The notes under the pieces are model-generated. The model searched no databases, was not told where the DNA came from, and saw only the letters and a list, made by a program, of their open reading frames with translations. From a virus, in IMG/VR virus record IMGVR_UViG_3300046513_000134, positions 1 to 64,000 of that record: DNA of 64,000 bases, one strand, 5' to 3'. This document shows, one piece after another, positions 7,543 to 14,234 of this stretch; the first letter of the stretch is position 1, and each line of letters starts with the position of its first letter. Both the position numbers and the translations under genes were made by a program.

Positions 7543-7824
7543 CTATGACTGGCTCTTCTTGTACACCGTCTTGTCTTTGGAGACCGGGCTGTACTGGCCG
7601 CAGCGGGCGTCTGGGGGCGTCCAGCAGGAGTTGTGGGTGCAGAACCGCAGTTCCTTGTCCTTGAGCGCTACGGGCAGCGCACGGTCGTACCATTTCATGC
7701 AGGTGTTGCACCGGCCTTCGGGTACGGCGGGTTTCGACTTCTTGAAAAAGAGGAGGGGCTTGTTGACCCTCCTCTCTTCCTGAGCCGCTGCTGAGGGAGA
7801 TTTAAGCGGCAGCTTCAGCTTCAT
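7543..7824 (-). CDS. Small Cys-rich protein, 93 aa
   Basis: Starts MKLKLPLKSPSAAAQEERRV inside the end of the XRE gene (23-base overlap); a longer upstream frame is only the shadow of that gene. Cysteines at CNTC, FCTHNSC and RC could form a zinc ribbon. The N-terminal MKL-x-P style recurs in two neighbouring genes (6648 and 10197). No function assigned. Confidence 0.7.
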   Translation of the reverse strand: MKLKLPLKSPSAAAQEERRVNKPLLFFKKSKPAVPEGRCNTCMKWYDRALPVALKDKELRFCTHNSCWTPPDARCGQYSPVSKDKTVYKKSQS

Positions 7825-8227
7825 TGTCAGGGCTTTCTGCGGAGAGTGAACGCACGACCGTCTGTACCACCGTCTTGTGCTTGTCGGAAAGACCATTGAA
7901 GGTGGTGGCCAGTCGCAGTGACCGGGCATCCAGTTGGGCGGCGATGCTGCCAGCCGGGGGCCGTCCCTCGACTGCATGGGCTCCGTCGAACAGGTCGGAG
8001 ATCTTGACCCCGAGGCATTCGCTGATCAGCAGCAGCTTCGACGCCGACACCCGGTTGGTGCCCTTCTCGTATTTCTGTACCTGCTGGAAGGTGATGCCGA
8101 GGGCGTCGGCCAGCCCGGTCTGGCTCATCCGCGCCGTGGTGCGATAGCGCCGCAGGTTTTCCCCGACCTTGCGATCGATGGCGCTCTCGCGGCTGTCTGT
8201 GGAAACGGTCTTAGGCATAGTCCTCAA
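7802..8227 (-). CDS. XRE-family HTH regulator, 141 aa
   Basis: Residues 20-80 (KVGENLRRYRTTARMSQTGLADALGITFQQVQKYEKG.. LLLISECLGVKISDLFD) are a textbook HTH_3 domain of the cI/Cro type common in alphaproteobacterial phages and chromosomes. The C-terminus is helical, probably for oligomerisation. It is coupled to the upstream 92-aa gene by ATGA. It is one of two candidate binders of the dispersed palindrome; this is unproven. Confidence 0.88.
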   Translation of the reverse strand: MRTMPKTVSTDSRESAIDRKVGENLRRYRTTARMSQTGLADALGITFQQVQKYEKGTNRVSASKLLLISECLGVKISDLFDGAHAVEGRPPAGSIAAQLDARSLRLATTFNGLSDKHKTVVQTVVRSLSAESPDNEAEAAA

Positions 8228-8502
8228 TGCTCCTTTGGTTTGAGGCTGTCGCAGAGGACGGTGGTTCCGACCTCCAGTTTAAGGCCGTGCACGCCGGGGA
8301 CCGGTAATTCGGTCGCGATCCGCGTGCTCAGCAATTCGTCGGTGGGCGCATCCACGGCGTGGAACCAAAGTTCCCATCCACCACCCCGGGTGCAGATGAC
8401 TTCGAAGCCGGGCGGCATGTGGGATAAGGCCGTTTTCGGGAGGCGATCGGTGGTGACATAGAGATCACCGGACCCGTGGCCCAGTCTGATTTCATCGCCC
8501 AC
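8224..8502 (-). CDS. Hypothetical protein, 92 aa
   Basis: A beta-rich sequence beginning from GTG with AAGGAG seven bases upstream. No family recognised. It is the first gene of the operon that ends with the XRE regulator and the Cys-rich protein. A plausible promoter (TTGCTA-N16-TATACC) lies about 30 bases upstream. Confidence 0.7.
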   Translation of the reverse strand: MGDEIRLGHGSGDLYVTTDRLPKTALSHMPPGFEVICTRGGGWELWFHAVDAPTDELLSTRIATELPVPGVHGLKLEVGTTVLCDSLKPKEH

Positions 8503-8603
8503 TAGGTCACTCCTTGAAGTAGAGGGGATTGGTATAAGTCATATTGTCTAGGTAGCAACCCGAAGTCAATCAGGTCGAGCAGATTTATCTGAGGGCTGTG
8601 CCT

Positions 8604-8648
8604 GAAAAGCAAGCGGGGGCCACCGGACTAGCCTGCCGGGGACCCCCT
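8604..8648 (-). terminator. Hairpin after the tRNA region
   Basis: GGGGG(8643-8647 arm)...CCCCC(8615-8619 arm) with an inner CCGG/CCGG pairing, followed on the minus strand by GCTTGCTTTTC. It begins directly after the 3' end of the tRNA at 8649. On the plus strand it also ends in TTTT, so it could act in both directions. Confidence 0.55.
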
Positions 8649-8719
8649 TTTGATAAACGGGAGTTGAACCCGTTCCGATCGATCTCAAATCGATTGCTCC
8701 ACCGTAGAGCTTTTATCGA
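8649..8719 (-). tRNA. tRNA, anticodon read as UGA (class I shape)
   Basis: A 71-nt cloverleaf can be drawn: acceptor TCGATAA/TTATCAA with one C-A mismatch, D-arm GCTC..GAGC, anticodon stem ATCGA/TCGAT with loop TTTGAGA, T-arm ACGGG-TTCAACT-CCCGT, discriminator A. CCA is not encoded. A UGA anticodon would read Ser UCA, yet the variable loop is only four bases, unlike the long arm of normal tRNA-Ser. Identity is therefore uncertain; the T-arm is convincing. Confidence 0.55.
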
Positions 8720-8763
8720 GCACGTCCGTCTTTCGGCCTGTCCCGCCCCCGCGAGTTTGAAGG

Positions 8764-8866
8764 GACCCACGCTCTACCACTGAGCTAACCCCCATCAGTC
8801 CAAACGTAAGGTGTTTGGCTGGGGGTGCTGGGATCGAACCAGCGCGCAAGGCTTAAGGTTTTGGAG
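8764..8866 (-). tRNA. tRNA halves in permuted order (3' half precedes 5' half)
   Basis: On the minus strand a 3' half comes first: anticodon-loop-like CTCCAAA (8866-8860), T-arm GCTGG-TTCGATC-CCAGC (8843-8827), acceptor ACCCCCA (8826-8820), G73 and an encoded CCA (8818-8816). After a 21-nt spacer follows a 5' half: TGGGGGT (8794-8788), TA, D-arm GCTC-AGTGGTA-GAGC (8785-8771) and TGGGT (8769-8765). The two acceptor strands pair perfectly over 7 bp. The CCA anticodon plus G73 would fit tRNA-Trp. The joined anticodon stem is weak (4 bp) and the variable region is long (11 nt), so the exact joint is uncertain. Confidence 0.5.
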
Positions 8867-9112
8867 GCGACTATCCTATTCGACGTCTGAGGTTGTTAAT
8901 CTTGCAGGGCAAAACAGCAAAGTTAACACCTTAGTTCATGACACCTGCGGGTTCAGTGTCCCGCTTCGTAAGTTTAAATTTGGCCCTGTGGGAGGGTGCG
9001 GAGGGAGGCCCTGATGGGTCTCACCTCAATTCGAGATCGGGGAGGCTGGCCAGCCTCTGGCGTTTCTTGCCCAGAACGCCCCGCGTTGCCGCGACCCAAT
9101 GGCGGTGTTCTA
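8867..9112 (-). other. Untranslated stretch upstream of the tRNA halves
   Basis: No gene is visible. It holds a GGCGTT..AACGCC hairpin (9060-9081) and the 16-bp perfect palindrome GAGGCTGGCCAGCCTC directly beside it, both downstream of the DUF7873-like gene. They may end its transcript, though no T-run follows. No 5' tRNA half complementary to ACCCCCA was found here. Confidence 0.4.
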
Positions 9113-9859
9113 TCAGAGCGCCAGTAGCGTGGCAATCAGTTTCGCGCTGATTTCCTCGTTACCCACGTCCTGCAAGTTGGCGCGCATCCGTGCCTTCTTG
9201 GTGGCCGAGATCAGCTTGTCGAGGTTGCCGAGCACCGTAGCCTTCTTCAGCGGCGTCCACATGCCGGAGCGGTGGATCGTGGCGATCTTGGCGACGTTCT
9301 TATCGACCGTGTATTCTTTGATCTGCGCCGGGTGCTTGTCGGTCGCCTCGTAGAGGACCTTGTGCTCGTTGAGCTTTTCAGTCTTCAACTGTTCGGTCTG
9401 GGCCGAAACGAAGAAGCCTTCTCCGGCACCATCGTCCTTGTTCCAGACCGCGCCCGGGGCTAGCGTCGGGATCGCTGCGAGCATTTCCCGCAGACCCGAG
9501 AGCTTCTGTTCCAGACCGAGCAGGTAGATGCCCGGCAGGTCCTTGGCCAGCGTCGTGCCGTCCACGATCAGGTCAGCCTTGGCCGACTGGTTGGCGACGT
9601 CCTTCTGCAGTACCGCGTCGAGATACTTGCCGAAGTGCTTCAGCGCGTAGTCGAGACGGGCATCGACGCTGGTGACCACCGGCTTGGTTTCCGAGGTGTT
9701 TTCGCCCGAGCGGCTGTCCTCGAAATAGGTGGTGGTGCGCGTCTGACCAAGAAAGTGGTCAGGCTTCTTGGCGAAAGTGTTCGCCGCGTCCGCAATCATA
9801 GCTGCCGACGTCTTGAGCAGGTCCTGCTCGACTGCGAGAAGTTCGTGAAGTTTCGCCAC
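9113..9859 (-). CDS. DUF7873-like conserved phage protein, 248 aa
   Basis: The longer frame to 9928 is rejected because GTG at 9859 has a perfect GGAGG seven bases upstream and the frame above is poor. The protein starts (M)AKLHELLAVEQDLLK and contains VDGTTLAKDLPGIYLLGLEQKL, ATDKHPAQIKEY and a basic C-terminus with TKKARMRAN. This order of elements is that of a family common in phages and integrated elements with no known function. A promoter (TTGATT-N17-TACTTC) lies 40 bases upstream. Confidence 0.8.
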   Translation of the reverse strand: MAKLHELLAVEQDLLKTSAAMIADAANTFAKKPDHFLGQTRTTTYFEDSRSGENTSETKPVVTSVDARLDYALKHFGKYLDAVLQKDVANQSAKADLIVDGTTLAKDLPGIYLLGLEQKLSGLREMLAAIPTLAPGAVWNKDDGAGEGFFVSAQTEQLKTEKLNEHKVLYEATDKHPAQIKEYTVDKNVAKIATIHRSGMWTPLKKATVLGNLDKLISATKKARMRANLQDVGNEEISAKLIATLLAL

Positions 9860-9899
9860 CGTTGATCCTCCGTGATCCTGATTGTGTGTCGATGAGAGA

Positions 9900-9928
9900 G
9901 AAGTATTTGGAGAGCAGCCGTTAATCAA
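9900..9928 (-). promoter_or_regulatory. Promoter of the DUF7873-like gene
   Basis: TTGATT (9923-9928), 17-bp spacer, TACTTC (9900-9905) on the minus strand, about 40 bases before the GTG start. Confidence 0.5.
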
Positions 9929-9993
9929 GAGGGTTTTTTCGGTTTTGAACTATATTATGCGAAATCCCTGATTTTTAACGCAAAAAGGCGGTT

Positions 9994-10197
9994 TTATGCG
10001 GCTTTTATGCGGAAATCGTAGTTCGGGCAGCCCGGCTTGCCGTGGCAGGGGTTGCCGTAGACGTGCTGGCAGAATTTGCATTCGCTCGGCTCGTGCTGGC
10101 ATTCGCTGTGGGCAACGTGAATTGGCACGCTGGCAGCGGCGGAAATGACTGGTTTTACGGGGTCTGGGAGCTTTTTGGGCGGGATAATGAGCTTCAT
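9994..10197 (-). CDS. Small Cys/His-rich protein, 67 aa
   Basis: Begins MKLIIPPKKLPDPVKP two bases after the stop of the upstream gene. SECQHEPSECKFCQHVYGNPCHGKPGC carries five Cys and three His and probably coordinates zinc. An upstream in-frame ATG at 10239 lies inside the neighbouring gene and is not preferred. Confidence 0.65.
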   Translation of the reverse strand: MKLIIPPKKLPDPVKPVISAAASVPIHVAHSECQHEPSECKFCQHVYGNPCHGKPGCPNYDFRIKAA

Positions 10198-10199
10198 GA

Positions 10200-10442
10200 T
10201 TAGGCTTTCCCGGCTTTCGTGCCATGGACGTCCACCCAAATGACAGCCGCGTAGGCTTTCTTGCTGTCCTTGTCTGGATCGTTGTTGTTGATTTGCCGTG
10301 CCGCCAGAATGGCCTCGCCCTTGTACTCAAAGGTGGCGTTGTTCAGACTGAGCAACAGCTCGTTGGTGGTGACCGGGAACCCCGAGGTGTCGAGAACCTT
10401 GCCATCTCGGATGATCCCGTATCGCCGCATTCTTCCGCGCAT
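10200..10442 (-). CDS. Hypothetical protein, 80 aa
   Basis: Starts MRGRMRRYGIIRDGKVLDTS with AAGGAGG seven bases upstream, a strong translation signal. It is a short beta-rich protein, family unknown. It is followed without a gap by the Cys/His-rich protein. Confidence 0.65.
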   Translation of the reverse strand: MRGRMRRYGIIRDGKVLDTSGFPVTTNELLLSLNNATFEYKGEAILAARQINNNDPDKDSKKAYAAVIWVDVHGTKAGKA

Positions 10443-10484
10443 GAAAGCCTCCTTGCTTAACTGCTTGGAAGGCTTACGCGAACT

Positions 10485-10661
10485 TCACTTCTGCTTCAAG
10501 GCGTCTGCGAGGGCGGAGAAGTCCTTAACCACAGGTTTCGTCTTGGGCTCACGTAGCGGCCGCACTGGATTGCCGGCGTGGACGACCCTATCCTCCATTT
10601 TGGGAGGCTCTGCTGTCGTAGAGGCCGTCCCCGGCCACCACCTGTCTTTCATTCCGATCAT
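10485..10661 (-). CDS. Hypothetical basic protein, 58 aa
   Basis: ATG at 10661 overlaps the stop of the upstream 165-aa gene (ATGA). It reads MIGMKDRWWPGTASTT... and ends DFSALADALKQK. It has a basic, Pro-rich middle and a short amphipathic helix at the C-terminus. Coupling is the main evidence. Confidence 0.6.
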   Translation of the reverse strand: MIGMKDRWWPGTASTTAEPPKMEDRVVHAGNPVRPLREPKTKPVVKDFSALADALKQK

Positions 10662-11155
10662 GCATACACCTTCAGCCCCGCGATTGGGGGCGTCTCCTTG
10701 TCGAAGACGACGTAGGCCACGTCTTCTTTGGCCATGTAGGCGAAGACCTCTTGCAGGTCTACCGGTACATTCTCGAATTGCGGGTCGAAGGGCAAGAGCA
10801 CCTTGAGCAACGAACTACCGTGTCCGACCAGCGTCAGGCTGAGCAGCGACACGTGCGCGGTCGAGAGGATCGCCATCTTGTGGCATTCATACTCGGGCTC
10901 GGGTGGGGAGTAGTTGGCGGCAAGCCTCTCGCCCAGCAGCCACTGGTATTCCTCGAAGGTGCGGGCCTCGAACACTGGCACGTAGCGCAGCTCTCCGACA
11001 TAGTCCTTGAAATTATGCGACCGGACGTGCGGCGGGGTGGCGGAGCGTGTCACCGTGTGCGGGATGTCACGCAGCTTGTCGCGCATCAGCGCGTCGTACA
11101 GGGTCCGCTCATTGGCGAAGGATCGCGGGACGAAACGCCGTGCAACATGTTGCAT
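10658..11155 (-). CDS. Hypothetical protein, 165 aa
   Basis: The start used is the ATG at 11155, inside the palindrome TGCAA-CATG-TTGCA; GTG 11158 overlapping the upstream stop is an alternative, and MRDKLRDIPHTV further in is another. The body (VGELRYVPVFEARTFEEYQWLLGERL ... VFAYMAKEDVAYVVFDKETPPI) looks like a folded alpha/beta domain. Family not recognised. Confidence 0.65.
   Translation of the reverse strand: MQHVARRFVPRSFANERTLYDALMRDKLRDIPHTVTRSATPPHVRSHNFKDYVGELRYVPVFEARTFEEYQWLLGERLAANYSPPEPEYECHKMAILSTAHVSLLSLTLVGHGSSLLKVLLPFDPQFENVPVDLQEVFAYMAKEDVAYVVFDKETPPIAGLKVYA
11140..11155. promoter_or_regulatory. Dispersed palindrome site (GTGCAA-CATG-TTGCAT)
   Basis: An exact motif copy that itself contains the ATG of the 165-aa gene, so a bound protein would mask translation or transcription start signals here. 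Confidence 0.7.
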
Positions 11156-11508
11156 CACTGCTTGCCCCCGTAGTGTGGGAGCCTCGCGAGCAGGACCTTC
11201 TCAAAGTCCATCAACTCGTTATGGGCGTTCTCCATCCGCCGCATGTCCCCGGCCGTGGGTTCCATGCCCTCGTCCAGCGTCCCCATGATCGCCGTGTAGA
11301 AGTGCAAGGCTCCGGCCATGAAGGCTGCCTCCATATCCTCGACCTGCTGCTGTGGGGCGTCCTGTGGCAGCCAGACCTCCCTGAGCCCGATCCATCCGGC
11401 TCTGATCAGGTGGCCGTCGTTGGCCAGCTTGCGTTGCAGGTCGAAGCACAGCCGTTCGAACTCGGTCATGGCTTCTCTGGCCTTCTGGCGGTTCTTCGCC
11501 TCACCCAT
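11155..11508 (-). CDS. MGEAKxR-type hypothetical protein, 117 aa
   Basis: Begins MGEAKNRQKAREAMTEFERL. An N-terminal 'MGEAKrR' peptide is common on small bacterial and phage proteins. The rest is helical and acidic with no motif. The start at 11508 overlaps the upstream RHH gene by eight bases; ATG 11532 would overlap more. Confidence 0.65.
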   Translation of the reverse strand: MGEAKNRQKAREAMTEFERLCFDLQRKLANDGHLIRAGWIGLREVWLPQDAPQQQVEDMEAAFMAGALHFYTAIMGTLDEGMEPTAGDMRRMENAHNELMDFEKVLLARLPHYGGKQ

Positions 11509-11743
11509 GCTTGTGTAATCCTTCTGCTTCAATGGTCATGGTGACCCACTCTTCGAGCCGCAGGACACGCTTCTGTAGATCGATGAGCGCGGCCTGTTGT
11601 TCGCATCGGACGACGCCGACATGGGTCTCCAAAAGGTTAATGATAAACTGGTTGACGCTGCGCCCCTGCTTGGTGGCAAGGTTCGCGAGCTTTCCCTTCA
11701 GGTCAGGGGTTATGCGCAGGACGAGTGGTTCGCTGTTTGGCAT
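11501..11743 (-). CDS. Ribbon-helix-helix (Arc-like) DNA-binding protein, 80 aa
   Basis: LVLRITPDLKGKLANLATKQGRSVNQFIINLLETHVG is an Arc/MetJ-type beta-strand plus two-helix DNA-binding unit. A coiled-coil-like C-terminus (DLQKRVLRLEEWVT) follows. Start ATG 11743 has GGAG upstream, and a promoter lies at 11773-11801. It is probably a local repressor. Confidence 0.8.
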   Translation of the reverse strand: MPNSEPLVLRITPDLKGKLANLATKQGRSVNQFIINLLETHVGVVRCEQQAALIDLQKRVLRLEEWVTMTIEAEGLHKHG

Positions 11744-11772
11744 ATCCGATCTCCGTATCGGTCAATGCCAGA

Positions 11773-11801
11773 AGTCTAATATAGTTGCAACCTTATATCA
11801 A
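11773..11801 (-). promoter_or_regulatory. Promoter of the RHH gene
   Basis: TTGATA (11796-11801), 17-bp spacer, TAGACT (11773-11778), minus strand, 30 bases upstream of the ATG. Confidence 0.55.
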
Positions 11802-11840
11802 TGTGTCCCTATGGTAGGTACACGCCTACCGGTAGTCGCC

Positions 11841-12116
11841 TTAGTCGGGAAGAGCTTCCAAAGCTGCAATCACAATCTGAGTATCGGAGATGGTTTTGCG
11901 CAGCCTAGCGATGTACTCTGCCTTTCCGGTATCACCGTCAGGCTCAAGCTCCCGCAGGAGAGCCAAGGCCGTCGTATCACCGCCTTCGTTCTGTAGCCAC
12001 TCGTCGGCCTTCCGCGTTGCCCAACCGTGGTCCGCGTACTGGTCTACCAGATGGGCGTAGTCCCCACCTGCGTAGGTCTTCAACATGGTCTTCTGGAACT
12101 CATTCAACTTGGTCAT
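11841..12116 (-). CDS. Hypothetical protein, 91 aa
   Basis: Begins MTKLNEFQKTMLKTYAGGDY and is coupled to the Rmf-like gene by ATGA. It is helical and has TISDTQIVIAALEALPD at the end. The longer frame above 12116 is a shadow of the neighbour. Confidence 0.65.
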   Translation of the reverse strand: MTKLNEFQKTMLKTYAGGDYAHLVDQYADHGWATRKADEWLQNEGGDTTALALLRELEPDGDTGKAEYIARLRKTISDTQIVIAALEALPD

Positions 12117-12571
12117 AGTCTTTCTCCTGCTGCTGCGTAACTCTTGGCTTCCAGTTCCCAGTAGGTGCCGGCCATGCCGAGGCTGTTGGCCAGCACGAGG
12201 GCGAGGGCTTCTACCTTGCCGACCAGCACGTGGCGATCGCGCGCCCGCTTGAAGTCCTTGGTCAGCAGGTCGTGCTGGAAGCTGACGATCCACAGCCACG
12301 CAGTGATCGCCGTCCGGTCGAAGATCCAGCCGTCCGGTGCCTTGACCTCTCTGACGCCGAGGATCGTATCGACCTTCAGCCATTGGTAGTCGCCCTTGGT
12401 TGCAGCCGGGGGCATCTTCTTCGGGGCCAGATCGAGCGAGGCCAGACGCCAGCCTTTCTGCCATTCGCGGCGGACGGCGGTATTGACCGGATACGGGCAG
12501 CTATCGATGCTGCGTCCGTGGCGCTTGGCAACGTAGCCTTCCTGCTGCACAGGGCTCATTCCCGGTCTCAT
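12113..12571 (-). CDS. Rmf-like N-terminal domain protein, 152 aa
   Basis: Start ATG 12571 overlaps the upstream stop (ATGA). Residues 12-42 (GYVAKRHGRSIDSCPYPVN..RREWQKGW) follow the pattern of ribosome modulation factor, 'A..aG..Gr....CPy......r..W..GW'. About 110 further residues (IVSFQHDLLTKDFKRARDRHVLVGKVEALALVLA) are helical and unassigned. True Rmf dimerises 70S ribosomes at stationary phase. Whether this protein touches ribosomes is unknown. Confidence 0.65.
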   Translation of the reverse strand: MRPGMSPVQQEGYVAKRHGRSIDSCPYPVNTAVRREWQKGWRLASLDLAPKKMPPAATKGDYQWLKVDTILGVREVKAPDGWIFDRTAITAWLWIVSFQHDLLTKDFKRARDRHVLVGKVEALALVLANSLGMAGTYWELEAKSYAAAGERL

Positions 12572-12792
12572 TTCTGCATTCTCCGTTCGAGTTCTTTCCG
12601 GCATTCCTTGAAGCGATTGCCCCATGCCTTGGCCTGCTTGCCGCTGTGCGCGCCGTCTTCCCACGAGTAGGCTGTCAGCATCTGCTCGATCAGGGCGTCG
12701 TTCGACAAGGCTGGAACGTCCATCGCCCGAGGCATTATGTCACCGTCGCTCACGTCTGGTCCTTTGGGTCCGAGGATTATAGGCTTGGGCAT
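12568..12792 (-). CDS. Hypothetical protein, 74 aa
   Basis: Its ATG is embedded in the stop of the DUF6283 gene (TGATG). It has a C-terminal basic helix (AKAWGNRFKECRKELERRMQK) and a Pro/Gly-rich N-terminus. Family not recognised. Confidence 0.6.
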   Translation of the reverse strand: MPKPIILGPKGPDVSDGDIMPRAMDVPALSNDALIEQMLTAYSWEDGAHSGKQAKAWGNRFKECRKELERRMQK

Positions 12793-13202
12793 CACTTCTT
12801 TCTCCCGCGTTTTCGCTCGACCTGTGCCATCGTCTTGAAGGCCTTTTCCGAGGGAGCTTCGATGTCCTTCATGCCGTGCTCGGCCGCTTCCGCCCCGGAG
12901 GCAAATACCGGGACGTCGGTCTCATACTGGAAGGTCTCGGGTTGGACCAGACGAGAGTGCAGCCGCATGGCCAGCAGTTCCACCGGGCCGTGGCAGGCCA
13001 GCCAACCAGAACACAAGGCGTTGTTCTTCTGGTGGCAGAGGAACAGCCCGGTCGCGCCGTTCAAGGCTTGGTCAAGGATCTCGCCGTCGTAAGCCTTCAG
13101 CTTCTCGTATTCGTGGGCTTCCCAGACCCCCGAGGCCACGTCCTTTCTGTACGGGCATGACTTGCAGGGGGCGGCGAGGGCGTGGTGTGGTTCGTCACTC
13201 AT
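12792..13202 (-). CDS. DUF6283-family protein, 136 aa
   Basis: Start MSDEPHHALAAPCKSCPYRKDV at 13202 overlaps the upstream stop (ATGA). CKSCPYRKDVASGVW, FLCHQ, LCSGWLACHG and LLAMRLHSRL are the ordered signatures of DUF6283, a four-Cys protein frequent in phages and actinobacterial or proteobacterial elements. It probably binds zinc; its function is not established. Confidence 0.82.
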   Translation of the reverse strand: MSDEPHHALAAPCKSCPYRKDVASGVWEAHEYEKLKAYDGEILDQALNGATGLFLCHQKNNALCSGWLACHGPVELLAMRLHSRLVQPETFQYETDVPVFASGAEAAEHGMKDIEAPSEKAFKTMAQVERKRGRKK

Positions 13203-13612
13203 ACCTGCTCCACGTCGAAGTGAGGGTGGCATCCTTCGTCGCCGGGGAATTTACCCGCCTTGTCGGGGAGCATCACCTGCAGGACGTCGTAGTCCTCGGT
13301 GTCGAAATACTGGCCGGCCTGAATGGTGAAGTCGGTCTTGGCCTTGGGACCCGCCTTCCTGATTTTCACCAGCACGCTCCAGTCCATGTCGAACTCTCCT
13401 TCCGGCAAGGGCGAGCCGCGTTCCCGCATGATCTTCGCGAGGTCGTTGAGGGCCATGCCAAGGAGGTGATTGTCGAAGTTGCCGACGATCAGCAGCTCCG
13501 GCAGTTTGTCTTTCTGCAGACCGATCGTGTAGGCAAAGCCCGGCACCCCGACGACCGAGTGGCCGTGCGTCCCGATGGCCCGCGTGATGTTGTCTTGAAT
13601 AAGGGATGGCAT
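13199..13612 (-). CDS. DUF4262-family protein, 137 aa
   Basis: Starts MPSLIQDNITRAIGTHGHSV with AAAAGGAG upstream. GFAYTIGL followed by PELLIVGNFDNHLLGMALNDLA matches DUF4262, a small alpha/beta family of unknown role found on chromosomes, plasmids and phages. A promoter of the CCCxGGGA family precedes it. Confidence 0.82.
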   Translation of the reverse strand: MPSLIQDNITRAIGTHGHSVVGVPGFAYTIGLQKDKLPELLIVGNFDNHLLGMALNDLAKIMRERGSPLPEGEFDMDWSVLVKIRKAGPKAKTDFTIQAGQYFDTEDYDVLQVMLPDKAGKFPGDEGCHPHFDVEQV

Positions 13613-13640
13613 CTCGAAACTCCTTTTCGATTGATGTCTT

Positions 13641-13669
13641 ATCGTATCCCGGTGGCTACCGTGGTTCAA
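13641..13669 (-). promoter_or_regulatory. Promoter of the DUF4262 operon
   Basis: TTGAAC (13664-13669), 17-bp spacer ending CCACCGGGA, TACGAT (13641-13646). It is followed by the leader with AAAAGGAGTTTCGAG before ATG 13612. The -35 overlaps the end of the 185-aa gene. Confidence 0.6.
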
Positions 13670-14223
13670 TGGTCTTGCAGACAGGTTTCTACCTTCTGCT
13701 GAATTTGTTCGGCACTGAGTTCCATCCCGACGACTATCGTGTCCGCCATACCTTCAACGACGTAGGAGAGGGCGCGGCAGTGTTCTCGTATCTCGCCGGC
13801 CGTGCAGTCTTTAAACTCCTTGCCGTTGATCATCGGTAGGGTTGCCACGAAAGCGATGGCCTTCTTGATCTTCTCGATCTGAGGTGCAACCTTTTCGTTT
13901 ATCTGCTCCTTGATCTCGTTCTTACTCGGCGTAGCCGCCACGTTTGTGGGTGGAATTTGCTGTGGCTTAGATACTGTCGTATCGGGTTTTGGCGTTGAGA
14001 GAACGATCAACGACTGAAGATTGTTCTGGAACCAAACAGCAATGACGTCTTCCAGCAGGTCGATGTTCTCTTCTCGCATCAACTCCTTGGCGAAGGCACG
14101 TTTAATTTTGCCTTTGTCTACCACGAGGTCGCGATCGGTTGCCGCGTCGAACAACAGTTTGCGAGCCCCTTTGGCCCACGACAAAAGAGGCTGCCCGTAC
14201 TTTGCCATCTCCAACAGTTTCAT
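13666..14223 (-). CDS. Hypothetical protein, 185 aa
   Basis: Begins MKLLEMAKYGQPLLSWAKGA. It has a helical N-terminus, a Pro/Thr/Lys linker (residues 80-105) and a C-terminal helical part (EQINEKVAPQIEKIKKAIAFV). Its GC content is lower than its neighbours. Family not recognised. Confidence 0.6.
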   Translation of the reverse strand: MKLLEMAKYGQPLLSWAKGARKLLFDAATDRDLVVDKGKIKRAFAKELMREENIDLLEDVIAVWFQNNLQSLIVLSTPKPDTTVSKPQQIPPTNVAATPSKNEIKEQINEKVAPQIEKIKKAIAFVATLPMINGKEFKDCTAGEIREHCRALSYVVEGMADTIVVGMELSAEQIQQKVETCLQDH

Positions 14224-14234
14224 CGACTATCTCC

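Noticed and set aside
8764-8900. Permuted two-piece tmRNA
   Set aside because: Alphaproteobacterial tmRNA is also permuted, but this 5' half has a normal D-arm with GGTA and a Trp-like anticodon loop, and no tag-peptide frame is present.
8867-9060. Group I intron half upstream of the 3' tRNA half
   Set aside because: GATAGTC before the 3' half recalls the P7 strand, but no convincing P, Q, R or S elements with P3/P8 could be assembled. Kept only as an option to test.
9113-9928. 271-aa version of the DUF7873-like protein
   Set aside because: GTG 9859 has a perfect GGAGG, and the family begins at that point; the extra residues cover the promoter.
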